In this document: in pieces, positions 7,566 through 15,170 of the stretch
Numbering within the stretch: the stretch's first letter is position 1
How the letters are laid out: each line of letters opens with the position of its first letter
Notes under the pieces: generated by a model
Seen by the model: the letters and a program-made list of their open reading frames with translations, nothing else
Databases searched by the model: none
What the model was told of the DNA's origin: nothing
Translations under genes and position numbers: made by a program
Assembly (NCBI GenBank): GCA_946403965.1
Contig: CAMJBT010000003.1
Coordinates: 1 to 64,000 of the forward strand
Length of the DNA stretch: 64,000 nucleotides
DNA from: an uncultured Pseudobutyrivibrio sp.
Lineage (GTDB): Bacteria; Bacillota; Clostridia; Lachnospirales; Lachnospiraceae
Reading direction: 5' to 3'

Positions 7566-8690
7566 TTATGGTGTATATGTGCCCTTATATGTAGTTCCAT
7601 CATATACATATACCATATCTAACTTGCCACTCTCTATATCGCCAAATGAACTTATATCTAACGCGGTCTTAATATCTGGCCATGAAACGATAATCATATT
7701 TCTACCTACAGATGCCTTTGCGGTCACATCTACATTATTAGCTTTTACACTTGTAATCTTACTAGCTTCTATTGTATCTGTAAAACCACCTGATGGTGCT
7801 GCTGCAACGTAAGTTGTACCATCTCCACCTGTCAATAATTCGATTGTAGCTGGTGTAGAAGCTTCTGGATCTACCCATGACCATGTAACCTTAAGCTTTG
7901 GAGCTGTAGTTGTACTAGTAATTGCTTTTCCTGATGTTGCTTCACCTTCAATAGCAAATGTAGTACTCTTCCAAGTTTCGTCAAAATCATCTTGTGTCTT
8001 TGAAGAATTTCCATCGAGAGCCTGATACTCAGCTAATGTTAATACACGGTATTCATACGCTGTTTTATCACTAGTTGCAGCAATCTTGAAATTATCTGGT
8101 GTGCCTGCCAAACTAACTGTAGTAGTTGCTGCCTTGTCAGCTGCAATTTCTGCAGAAATAGCTTCATCATCTTCTCCTACTATTAAACCTAAGTACAAAG
8201 ATGCATCAGTAGCAGATGCCAAATCAGATTGTTTAACTAAAGGAATATCAGTTCCACCTTCTGTAGCAACTGCTTCAGCAGTAACAGTCAGGTTAATCGC
8301 ATGACTACTTTTATTAACAACTGTCTGTCTATTACTTGTGTTAGTATACTGTATCTTTCCATCATCTGATCCACCTGTAATAGCTCCATTGTTGAAATAT
8401 ACACCTTTATCATCACTTGCTTGTGGATATTTCACATTTGTATACTTTTCTGCTGCCGTAACTGCGATTAAGCGCTCAGGATCCATCGTATATCTATATG
8501 GACTTACTGTTTCCTCTCCATCTGTAGCTACTGTTGGAAGGATAACTCTTGTAGCTTTCTTCTCTACGTGACCTTCAGAAGCGCCCGCACCCGTTGATGA
8601 TCCGCTAGTTTCTTCAGCTAATGCTGTCATCGACATTCCAAGCACCATAGTTGTTGCCATAGCAACTGCAAGAATTCTTTTTAACTTCAT
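7566..8690 (-). CDS. Secreted surface protein of unknown function
   Basis: 374 residues from the ATG at 8690, which has AGGAGG 6 bases upstream; the frame is open 14 codons further but without a better start. A clear signal peptide (KLKR, then hydrophobic, then SMTALA) should be cut before EETSG. The mature part is rich in Thr, Ala, Ser, Asp and strand-forming stretches, with a N-terminal VILPTVATDGEETVSPYRY segment and IQYTNTSNRQTVVNKSSH. There is no sorting motif, lipobox, cysteine pair or C-terminal membrane anchor. Similar beta-rich secreted proteins occur beside small membrane-anchored proteins in Lachnospiraceae, but I cannot name a family. It lies 89 bases downstream of the membrane-anchored protein gene and probably shares its transcript. 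Confidence 0.8.
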   Translation of the reverse strand: MKLKRILAVAMATTMVLGMSMTALAEETSGSSTGAGASEGHVEKKATRVILPTVATDGEETVSPYRYTMDPERLIAVTAAEKYTNVKYPQASDDKGVYFNNGAITGGSDDGKIQYTNTSNRQTVVNKSSHAINLTVTAEAVATEGGTDIPLVKQSDLASATDASLYLGLIVGEDDEAISAEIAADKAATTTVSLAGTPDNFKIAATSDKTAYEYRVLTLAEYQALDGNSSKTQDDFDETWKSTTFAIEGEATSGKAITSTTTAPKLKVTWSWVDPEASTPATIELLTGGDGTTYVAAAPSGGFTDTIEASKITSVKANNVDVTAKASVGRNMIIVSWPDIKTALDISSFGDIESGKLDMVYVYDGTTYKGTYTP

Positions 8691-8779
8691 AAAGTTTCCT
8701 CCTTGAAAATACAACCTTCCCCTGCCATCCATGGCTGGGTGTATTTGTTAATAAGTTCCCCATTATTAAATTGTCAATC

Positions 8780-9307
8780 TTATTTGTTCACTATAATAGT
8801 GATACCTACGCGCAGAGTACTTACTGTTTTTTGTTCATCATCTACTAAATGATAAATGCAAACACAATCATAAGTTCCCGCATCTAATGGAGTATCCAGT
8901 GCAATTTCTTTAAGTTCGCTTCCTCTTGGGATTACCGGAGACTTATAAATCACCTGATCCTCATCCTCTGCCAAGACTACATCAAAATATACATCATTGG
9001 TGTTTCCTTCTACATTTGCAACATATGCATCTTCTGAAACGTCAGATCCCGTAGCAAACGTCCAAGTGGTATTCATTGATGCTTCGTAATATCCTTGCTG
9101 AACTGCTGGCTCTGCTGCCATCTCTTCTACAACTTCTTCTACATTGTCTTGAGAGACCACTACATTACGTTTTTCAGGCTCATCTGCATTGCCCTTTCCT
9201 ACCAACAGGAAGATAATCACCCCCAGCAAAGCGATTATAACAACCACGCCAACTGCTATTGCAATTTTTAAACCGTTACCACCTTTGCTGTTTGTATTAT
9301 CTGACAC
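8780..9307 (-). CDS. Membrane-anchored extracytoplasmic protein
   Basis: 175 residues. A short cytoplasmic start is followed by one membrane helix (residues 13-35, IAIAVGVVVIIALLGVIIFLLV), an acidic linker (VEEVVEEMAAEPA) and an outer domain of about 105 residues. That domain has beta-strand character and a pattern (KSPVIPRGSELKEIAL ... AGTYDCVCIYHLVDD) like Ig-fold surface or pilus accessory proteins. The start is GTG with GGAGG 8 bases upstream. It is the first gene before the secreted protein and probably works with it at the cell surface. Function unknown. Confidence 0.75.
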   Translation of the reverse strand: MSDNTNSKGGNGLKIAIAVGVVVIIALLGVIIFLLVGKGNADEPEKRNVVVSQDNVEEVVEEMAAEPAVQQGYYEASMNTTWTFATGSDVSEDAYVANVEGNTNDVYFDVVLAEDEDQVIYKSPVIPRGSELKEIALDTPLDAGTYDCVCIYHLVDDEQKTVSTLRVGITIIVNK

Positions 9308-9617
9308 GACTTAGCCCTCCAAATCTTTCTGTACAATTCTCCATTACCACGATATTCAGTTTTACAATATTCAGTTTTATATCGTTTTTCAGTTTTTGTT
9401 TCGCGCGACTCACCTCCTATACATATTGTATCGGTGCGAGTGTGTTTATAATAAACCCTAGTTGTTAAAAAACTGTTAACAATTTCATCTTATTGTATCT
9501 TTTGTAACAGTTCACAAAAAAGCTGTGGTTGTTTTGTTATTTTGCTCAAAATATTTGTTCTTTTTTGCCAGGAAACTTTTCAAGGAGTTTTTTTGGCGCC
9601 CTATCTATATTCATTTA
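9308..9617. other. Leader region of the membrane-protein gene
   Basis: No convincing gene. Near 9350-9395 short repeats (ATATTCAGTTTTA twice, then a third TTTCAGTTTTT) are enclosed by CGATAT/ATATCG. A strong AGGAGG at about 9411-9417 on the minus strand precedes a 38-codon GTG frame that overlaps the start of the membrane-protein gene. The GTG touches the ribosome binding site, so I do not call it a gene. A leader peptide or post-transcriptional control site is possible. Confidence 0.3.
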
Positions 9618-9757
9618 TCAAGCTGCGATGAAACCATTTACTTCTCTATCTCCCAGCGCCAAACGCCCTCCGCCAGTAGATAGTACTTCTATTATCTTGT
9701 TTTTATATTTTACATCATTCTGTCGGAAAATACTCCCAATTTCACAGAATGTTGCGA
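9618..9757 (-). pseudogene. C-terminal gene remnant in the 9.3-9.9 kb spacer
   Basis: A minus-strand frame of about 46 codons reads like the end of a real protein (KNKIIEVLS, then TGGGRLALGDREVNGFIAA and TGA) but has no start codon. The base composition of this patch is visibly more GC-rich than its surroundings. I cannot name the family. It is best read as the remaining tail of a deleted gene. The overlapping plus-strand frame is its mirror image. Confidence 0.35.
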
Positions 9758-9876
9758 ATTTTCACAAAACTACATTGTACGACATTACAAAATCAAAACT
9801 CCTTGACTGTATTGCAATACTTGAATCTAGGCACCAATACAGCTGGATTTAATACTTCAAATTCAGGCATAATGAT

Positions 9877-9912
9877 AAAAGCCCCACACCATTACTAGTG
9901 TGGAGCTTTATT
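9877..9912 (-). terminator. Hairpin terminator (copy 2 of a paired element)
   Basis: Arms GCCCCACAC (9881-9889) and GTGTGGAGC (9897-9905) around CATTACTA, with A/T tracts on both sides. On the minus strand it ends the HEPN gene. It shares the CCACACCATTAC core with the hairpin at 2185-2220. Confidence 0.75.
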
Positions 9913-9915
9913 TCC

Positions 9916-10308
9916 CTATGGTTTCACCCATCTTCCTTCAATATAAGGTTTTATGGTATTAATTACTTTTTCTGCTTTAATGATCTGTTCCTCGGCTTGT
10001 TCTTTGGATACAACATAAAAGTCTTGATAATCTGCTTTTTCTCTAAGTCGATACGCTGTATCTATTAACTTTGAAATCTCCTTATCAAATATTCCTTCCT
10101 TAACATAAGTCTTGTTAAAGAATACAATTATTCCGGAATGTTTACTTGAATCAAAATCATCTAACGCTGTTACTGCCCTCAAAGCATGAAAAATAGCATA
10201 ATAAGAACGATTAACAGATGCTTTATATTTCTGAGTTTTAAGGAGTTCTTTTGATGTATCTAATTCATCAACTGATGTGTCAAATCTATATTTTGAAAGA
10301 TCAATCAT
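9916..10308 (-). CDS. HEPN-domain protein, probable toxin RNase of an MNT/HEPN pair
   Basis: 130 residues from the ATG at 10308, whose ATGA overlaps the stop of the MNT gene; an ATG four codons earlier is also in frame. All-helical HEPN fold. The signature Arg-x6-His is seen in NRSYYAIFHALRA, the RNase active-site motif of this superfamily. It is followed by a Lys/Asp/Glu-rich helix and a YQDFYVVSKEQAEEQI segment typical of PF05168 members. HEPN proteins paired with minimal nucleotidyltransferases form type VII-like toxin-antitoxin systems, in which the MNT partner AMPylates or otherwise blocks the HEPN RNase. The gene order here is antitoxin then toxin, with coupled translation. Confidence 0.85.
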   Translation of the reverse strand: MIDLSKYRFDTSVDELDTSKELLKTQKYKASVNRSYYAIFHALRAVTALDDFDSSKHSGIIVFFNKTYVKEGIFDKEISKLIDTAYRLREKADYQDFYVVSKEQAEEQIIKAEKVINTIKPYIEGRWVKP

Positions 10309-10631
10309 GCTGCCTTCCATAACACAATCCCCTCTTTTCTAACATTCTGATAAAAAGGAACTACATGTTCCCATTTTTTTATGGTCTCATCCTCAATATC
10401 AATCACGGAAAAAACTTTGTCATATTTTAGATTCATATCAACAATTACATCTGATAATGCATCCTCTGTTTGAAAATCAAGAGCACCATTAACTATTACC
10501 GCAATATCTATATCTGATTCCTCGCTAGCTGTTCCTCTAGCAGTTGAACCATATAAAATAATACTAACAGTCTTAATTCCCACTACATTAAGTATACCCA
10601 TCACCAGCTCGTTATACATCTGTGTATCCAT
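10305..10631 (-). CDS. Minimal nucleotidyltransferase (MNT), probable antitoxin
   Basis: About 108 residues. The nucleotidyltransferase signature is YGSTARGTASEESDIDIAVI, that is GS-x10-DxD, the metal-binding core of MNT-type enzymes. The rest is short, as usual for the antitoxin half of MNT/HEPN modules. The ATG at 10631 has AAGG about 12 bases upstream; an in-frame GTG three codons earlier sits too close to that site. The stop codon overlaps the HEPN start. Predicted role: AMPylation or binding of the HEPN toxin (family knowledge, not shown here). Confidence 0.85.
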   Translation of the reverse strand: MDTQMYNELVMGILNVVGIKTVSIILYGSTARGTASEESDIDIAVIVNGALDFQTEDALSDVIVDMNLKYDKVFSVIDIEDETIKKWEHVVPFYQNVRKEGIVLWKAA

Positions 10632-10810
10632 AACAAACACTTACCTTTCTACATATTTTGCATTTTATCATACTGTACCAATGATTTGTAGTATTCCCTA
10701 TTTTAAAGCAAATGTTAAATCTTATTATATTCCCACCTTGTCATACCTACTAAACATAACTTTAGTCTTATACGATATTTCAGGGCTGCATAAATACAAC
10801 CTGACCCTAT

Positions 10811-10840
10811 TTTTAGTATACACTTAATACCATACTAAAA
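10811..10840. promoter_or_regulatory. Inverted repeat in the spacer before the MNT/HEPN pair
   Basis: Perfect 9-bp arms TTTTAGTAT (10811-10819) and ATACTAAAA (10832-10840) with a 12-base gap. No T-run follows on the minus strand, so it is not a standard terminator of the HTH gene. It could be an operator bound by the HTH protein encoded next to it, or a hairpin at the end of that transcript. Confidence 0.4.
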
Positions 10841-10864
10841 TCCAGCCGCAAAGCCGCCTGTATT

Positions 10865-11671
10865 TCAATCTATACTCGTTATCTCTCCCCTTAAGAATAC
10901 ATTCTCTCTCCAGCCATTCTTTAGTGGATGCAATACATCTGTCTTGATTAGGTGTCTCATATTTTGCCTTGTGCACTCCAACATAGAACATGCTTCTGTT
11001 GTATTAATAATACTGTGCTTTGCAAACTCTCTAAACACTTGTGCATAAATAGGTATTACAACACCATGTTCTAAGAGAATTCTCTTTTCCAGAATAATAT
11101 CTTGATTTATAGAGACGCTATATCCACCAGCATCAACCTTTAAAGTTGAAAGCAATCTTTCATTAGATAGAATTGTTTCAATTTTAGGAACCGCTTCTAC
11201 ACATTTTCTTAGGTCCACTTCAAGAACCGTATCATCATTTAACAGACATATAATTCTATTATCAGCTATTGGAAAACATTCAAAAATATTGTTATACTGG
11301 CGCTGTTTTACCCAATCAGGTATTGTATCTAAAGTCACTTCTCTAATATAACAATCATCTTGAGCAGACTCACCCTTGCTTAATACTAATAGTTTAGCTT
11401 CGTTATAGGTTGTCATTTTTGCATTTCTTAAGATGATGCCTATGTTTTGTCTACCACTAGGTATAACTCTCTCTTCTATCCATAACCTGGCAACATTTCT
11501 CGAAATCGTATATATACCTCTCTTTACTAATGATGAAAATAATAAAGGTGCCGTCCATTCATCTAATGTTTCATCTAATTCAACTACATAATAGTCCGAT
11601 CTTTCATAATATAAAATATACCCTATTTCTTTTTTATCTTTAAACTTATCATGTATTGCAAAGACTTTCAT
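10865..11671 (-). CDS. DUF2442-like and HTH protein, partner of the HipA-like kinase
   Basis: 268 residues. The first part is beta-rich and unrecognised. Residues about 150-205 follow the DUF2442 pattern (LLNDDTVLEVDLRKCV, then ILSNERLLSTLKVDAGGYSV). The last 45 residues contain a helix-turn-helix (TTEACSMLECTRQNMRHLI). DUF2442 plus HTH proteins are often antitoxin-like DNA-binding partners. The start overlaps the kinase gene by 23 bases, so the two form a coupled pair. It could neutralise or repress the kinase, and could bind the inverted repeat at 10811-10840 (inference). The HTH is fairly clear, the DUF2442 match moderate. Confidence 0.6.
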   Translation of the reverse strand: MKVFAIHDKFKDKKEIGYILYYERSDYYVVELDETLDEWTAPLLFSSLVKRGIYTISRNVARLWIEERVIPSGRQNIGIILRNAKMTTYNEAKLLVLSKGESAQDDCYIREVTLDTIPDWVKQRQYNNIFECFPIADNRIICLLNDDTVLEVDLRKCVEAVPKIETILSNERLLSTLKVDAGGYSVSINQDIILEKRILLEHGVVIPIYAQVFREFAKHSIINTTEACSMLECTRQNMRHLIKTDVLHPLKNGWRENVFLRGEITSID

Positions 11672-12473
11672 AATAATTCCACCTTTTATACAGCATATTC
11701 CATATTTTTTCTATATGTTCTTCTGTTAATATGTCATGTAAATCTTCAAAAATATAATCTTTACTATTCTGTATTATTTTTCCAGAAAATATACTTCCCT
11801 TATCCTTAATCAAGCTCAAATTTTCTAGTGTAGATCTACTTCCTATATAATTTTGGCAAGGTCTGTCACTATCTATATCAAAAGCCTGTATTTCTTCTGG
11901 TGAAACACAGGAACATAAAAAAGATAGTCCATGATCAAATAATGGTGCTATTCTCAACGTTTTTTTTCTACTGTTCCTTAGAACCTCTATATTTGCTCCA
12001 TGTCTATCTCTGTTTAAAATCAGATAATCTACTGCCAACATGGTATCAATATAACGTTGCCATCCTTTCTCTCTACAATACTCATAGGGGCTTTTTCCTG
12101 GTAAAGCATCTACTTGAAGATAATTTTCTAACGTAGCTTTTGTTTCCCCTCGTTCTTTAAAATCTTCAGAAGCACATAGCCATGTTTCATAAAGCATGCC
12201 ATCTATATCCACATCTGCATGTATTAATTCATAATGCAGATGTTCAACTCCTAGTAAAGTAAGAATTCTATCTACAATGACTTCATTAATACATTCGTGT
12301 CCAACTATGCCTTTTTCTCTATCAAATCTAGATAGCTTATAATAGATTTTACGTCCGTCAATTATTTCTTGGGATTTCAAAAAAGTACCTGCTGTACCAC
12401 TAGAATTTCTTGTGTGTGACCACTGCAAATACCTCATTTCCTGTTTTTCACGAATTATTCTTGTATCCATCAT
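11649..12473 (-). CDS. HipA-like Ser/Thr kinase
   Basis: 274 residues with the hallmarks of the HipA C-terminal kinase fold. The ATP-binding Lys is in IYYKLS (46), a conserved helix carries Glu64 (ECINEVIVDRIL), the catalytic loop is LNRDRHGAN (153-161) and the metal-binding motif is FDHG (179-182). It lacks the N-terminal HipA half found in the 440-residue E. coli protein, as in other short HipA/CtkA-like kinases. HipA toxins phosphorylate aminoacyl-tRNA synthetases and cause dormancy; whether this one does is unknown. It is followed by an overlapping HTH partner, in reverse order to classical hipBA. The ATG at 12473 has a usable AGGA region upstream. Confidence 0.75.
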   Translation of the reverse strand: MMDTRIIREKQEMRYLQWSHTRNSSGTAGTFLKSQEIIDGRKIYYKLSRFDREKGIVGHECINEVIVDRILTLLGVEHLHYELIHADVDIDGMLYETWLCASEDFKERGETKATLENYLQVDALPGKSPYEYCREKGWQRYIDTMLAVDYLILNRDRHGANIEVLRNSRKKTLRIAPLFDHGLSFLCSCVSPEEIQAFDIDSDRPCQNYIGSRSTLENLSLIKDKGSIFSGKIIQNSKDYIFEDLHDILTEEHIEKIWNMLYKRWNYYESLCNT

Positions 12474-12542
12474 TGTATCCTCCTATGGATATATTATAAT
12501 TTTATTTTACGCACGTCAAATATAATCCAATTTTTGTTAATC

Positions 12543-12574
12543 AAAAAAGAGCCACCGGCCTCAGCCAGCAGCTC
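12543..12574 (-). terminator. Intrinsic terminator of the CDP-polyol operon
   Basis: GAGC/GCTC outer arms and GGC/GCC inner arms (12549-12574), followed on the minus strand by TTTTTT. It lies about 50 bases after the dehydrogenase stop and separates that operon from the kinase pair. Confidence 0.75.
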
Positions 12575-12624
12575 AAATTATCACCACTATATAATTACCA
12601 CCCAGGATGTACTTCGATATCCTC

Positions 12625-13713
12625 CTACATCTTCATCATCTCCGCCATCACCTTCACATAAGCTTCCTTTTTATCCCTCATAATCTCAAACCCTTCCACT
12701 ATATCCTCCAGCGGAAATATGTGAGTTATGAGTTTCTCTGGATGAATATTTCCCTGCTGCACCCTTTCAAGAACATAATGCCAGTCGTCACTATCTTCAT
12801 GTGTGAAGGATGAGTTCCAGGTGCCAACCAGTGTTAGCTGGTTTCGGAGGATTTGCCAATAGGCATGGCGATGTAAGTCCATATCCCCACCAGGATTTCC
12901 CACGGTACAGATAACTGCTTCAGGTGCTGCTCCGTAAATGCAGGCATCCAACGAACGGCTATTTCCTACACATTCAAACAAATAGTCTGCGCCCTTTGCA
13001 TTAGTGTTTCCCCTAATCCAATCGATTTCATCCCAGACATTTATGTCACAAAAATCTTCCTCGTCCACTCCAAGGTCTGCAACCATTTTCTTCTGCAGTT
13101 CTTTATTTCCTATCGTATATACGTTTTTAAAACCAAGATCCTTTAGGAACATCACTACCAAGAGGCCAATAGTGCCAAGCCCAACGACAACCACTTTTTT
13201 ATCTATCAGTTCAGTAACATCCTCTATATCATAGCCCTTTGTTCTGAAAGCTTGTCTGATAGCGTGAACTGCCACCGCCATTGGTTCCATCATAGCTGCC
13301 GAGTCAAAACCAACACAGTCAGGGAGCTCTATCAAATTCCACTCCGGTACACTCACATATTCTGCAAAGCCTCCATCCCTCCTACTTCCCAAATAAGAAT
13401 AGTTGGAACACATTTCGTATTTACGAATTTTACAGCAATCACATTTCATGCAAGGGATAAGAGGAAATACACCAACATGCTTTCCTTGCCAATCCTTATC
13501 CACACCTTCACCGCAGGAATCCACCTCACCTGCAAACTCGTGACCGATTATAAGAGGCATGTTATGAGCTCCATCCCTATAGGCTCTTGGAATATCCGAG
13601 CCGCATATTCCACAAGCCTCCACCTTAACCAGCACTTCACCAGCGCCAGCCTGTGGACAGCCCACGTCCCCTATTTCGATTTTCTCTGGAGCTCTTAACA
13701 CCAATCCCTTCAT
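12625..13713 (-). CDS. Zinc-dependent polyol/polyol-phosphate dehydrogenase
   Basis: 362-residue medium-chain dehydrogenase. The catalytic zinc site has CGICGSD near 36-42 and GHEFAGEV near 58-65. The structural zinc cysteines are in CMKCDCCKIRKYEMC (93-107). The NAD(P) site is VVVGLGTIGLL near 176-186. The closest style is galactitol-1-phosphate dehydrogenase or the TarJ-type ribulose-5-phosphate reductases. In this operon, with an Rpe-like epimerase and an IspD/TarI-like cytidylyltransferase, reduction of a pentulose-5-phosphate to a pentitol-5-phosphate is the natural role (inference). It is the last gene, 85 bases after the cytidylyltransferase. The dehydrogenase call is secure; its substrate is not. 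Confidence 0.85.
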   Translation of the reverse strand: MKGLVLRAPEKIEIGDVGCPQAGAGEVLVKVEACGICGSDIPRAYRDGAHNMPLIIGHEFAGEVDSCGEGVDKDWQGKHVGVFPLIPCMKCDCCKIRKYEMCSNYSYLGSRRDGGFAEYVSVPEWNLIELPDCVGFDSAAMMEPMAVAVHAIRQAFRTKGYDIEDVTELIDKKVVVVGLGTIGLLVVMFLKDLGFKNVYTIGNKELQKKMVADLGVDEEDFCDINVWDEIDWIRGNTNAKGADYLFECVGNSRSLDACIYGAAPEAVICTVGNPGGDMDLHRHAYWQILRNQLTLVGTWNSSFTHEDSDDWHYVLERVQQGNIHPEKLITHIFPLEDIVEGFEIMRDKKEAYVKVMAEMMKM

Positions 13714-13798
13714 AACTCTGTCTCTCTTATCCTTAAACCTATTTCACCAAATCACATAGCCAAAATTTCCAGCAAAAAATCCATTCTATGCCAAAAAA

Positions 13799-14494
13799 CT
13801 ATCCCTTCACCATCTCCACAAATCTATCCAAATCCTCCTGGGTCGTAATCTTAAAATTCCTCTCATCCCCAGGAATCAAATGCATCTTCATGCCTGCTTT
13901 TACCGCTGGTTCCGTGGATCCGTTTATCATATCAATCTCTCCGGACTCCATCATCTGCTCATTGGCCTTCATGTATTTTCCAAACACAAAGGTCTCAGGT
14001 GCCTGGCCAGCATATATTTCCTGACGCTTCAAAAGGGAGTCAATCTGCTTACCATCACTGCTGACATATACCGTGTCCTTCATTGGAAGAACTGGTATTA
14101 CCCCGTCGAAGCCTTCCATTGCATCAAAAGATTTTTTTATCATCATATCCGACAAAAGAGGTCTTGCGCTATCATGGATAAAAACATAATCCTCATCACT
14201 AATCTTGTCCTTCAGGTCCACAAGGGCATTATAAATAGAAAGCTGTCTGTTTTCCCCTGGCTTCGAAAAGCCCATCAGCTTTTTTCTTAATCCGTATTTA
14301 CGAAGCCACTCTTCAATCTCTGGAATCCAAGTATCCTCCGCCACAATCTGTATGCCCGCAATCAAGTCGTTGTTTTCAAGTGTTTCAAGGCAATACACAA
14401 TCAAAGGCTTACCTACCACTTCCACATAAGCCTTCGGCACGTTAGCCCCCAGTCTGGCCCCTTTTCCACCTGCAAGAACAATAGCGACATTCAC
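13799..14494 (-). CDS. IspD/TarI-like cytidylyltransferase
   Basis: 231 residues. The N-terminal LAGGKGARLG loop binds CTP, HDSARPLL near 113-120 lies at the active site, and APETF and GDERNFKITTQEDL near the end are typical of the IspD/TarI family. It would join CMP to a methylerythritol- or pentitol-phosphate. Location between a ribulose-phosphate epimerase-like gene and a polyol dehydrogenase, and next to a CDP-glycerol glycerophosphotransferase-like gene, argues for CDP-ribitol or a related CDP-polyol over isoprenoid synthesis. The start is GTG with GAGG 6 bases upstream, overlapping the region just after the epimerase stop. It may still be the genome's only IspD; that would need checking. 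Confidence 0.8.
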   Translation of the reverse strand: MNVAIVLAGGKGARLGANVPKAYVEVVGKPLIVYCLETLENNDLIAGIQIVAEDTWIPEIEEWLRKYGLRKKLMGFSKPGENRQLSIYNALVDLKDKISDEDYVFIHDSARPLLSDMMIKKSFDAMEGFDGVIPVLPMKDTVYVSSDGKQIDSLLKRQEIYAGQAPETFVFGKYMKANEQMMESGEIDMINGSTEPAVKAGMKMHLIPGDERNFKITTQEDLDRFVEMVKG

Positions 14495-14495
14495 A

Positions 14496-15170
14496 TTAAA
14501 ACCTCATTTCTCTAATATCCTTTAATATGTCCTTATATTCTCTTCCTCTACCAAAAAGCAAAGTAGTTCCAAGCACGAAACCATCTACCCCCATTGGTCC
14601 GTAGGTCTGAATCTTGTTTGCAGAGCAAGCTCCATCCCAATAAAGCCTGAAGCCCATCTTCTCCTTCAGCTCAATCAGGTATTCCACCTTCTTGCCAACA
14701 TAAGGCAGATACATCTGGCCTGCATTTCCAGGATTAACCGACATTACCAAAACCTTATCCACAATCCTCAGCATTTCCATAACAGTTTCCACGCTGGTAC
14801 CAGGATTAATGGCAATTCCCGGTGTCATTCCAGCATCGATAATCTTCTGGAGGGTTGTGGAAGGATGATATTCTGCCTCCGGATGAATATAAATGGTATC
14901 CCCCTTGCGAAGATTCCTAATAAAAAGATCGATATTGGTGCTAGGATGCTCAATCATCAAATGTACATCCAGCGGCTTAAAGGTGGTACTGGCAATATAA
15001 CTCATGTCATTTAGAGACATAGCATAGTTTGGCACGTATCGACCATCCATAATATCAATATGGAAGGAATCGATTCCTGCCTCCTCCAACTCTGTCACCT
15101 CTCTTGCCAAATGTCCGTAGTTGGCACACATCATAGATGCGTTAAGCTCATATTCCATTAGCTCCCCCAT
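14496..15170 (-). CDS. Ribulose-phosphate 3-epimerase-like protein
   Basis: 224-residue TIM barrel. Rpe-type motifs are present: SMMCANYGHL near the start, FHIDIMDGRYVPNY near 38-51 with the metal-binding His and Asp, LDVHLMIEHP at 68-77, VMSVNPGNAGQ near 147-157 and the second catalytic Asp in YWDGACS. It differs from housekeeping Rpe (GQ[KS]F and VDGG are changed), so its substrate may be a different pentulose phosphate. It starts directly after the stop of the upstream transferase gene with AGGAGG inside that gene. Likely role: making the pentulose phosphate used by the dehydrogenase and cytidylyltransferase here (inference). Confidence 0.8.
   Translation of the reverse strand: MGELMEYELNASMMCANYGHLAREVTELEEAGIDSFHIDIMDGRYVPNYAMSLNDMSYIASTTFKPLDVHLMIEHPSTNIDLFIRNLRKGDTIYIHPEAEYHPSTTLQKIIDAGMTPGIAINPGTSVETVMEMLRIVDKVLVMSVNPGNAGQMYLPYVGKKVEYLIELKEKMGFRLYWDGACSANKIQTYGPMGVDGFVLGTTLLFGRGREYKDILKDIREMRF

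Noticed and set aside
9541..9660. Possible riboswitch around GGCGCC and AAAAAAACTCC (preQ1-like or GEMM-like)
   Set aside because: The required pseudoknot and conserved loop bases could not be found; the region reads better as a gene remnant.
9529..9852. Plus-strand 107-codon frame
   Set aside because: Starts at TTG with no ribosome binding site; it is the mirror of a more protein-like minus-strand remnant.
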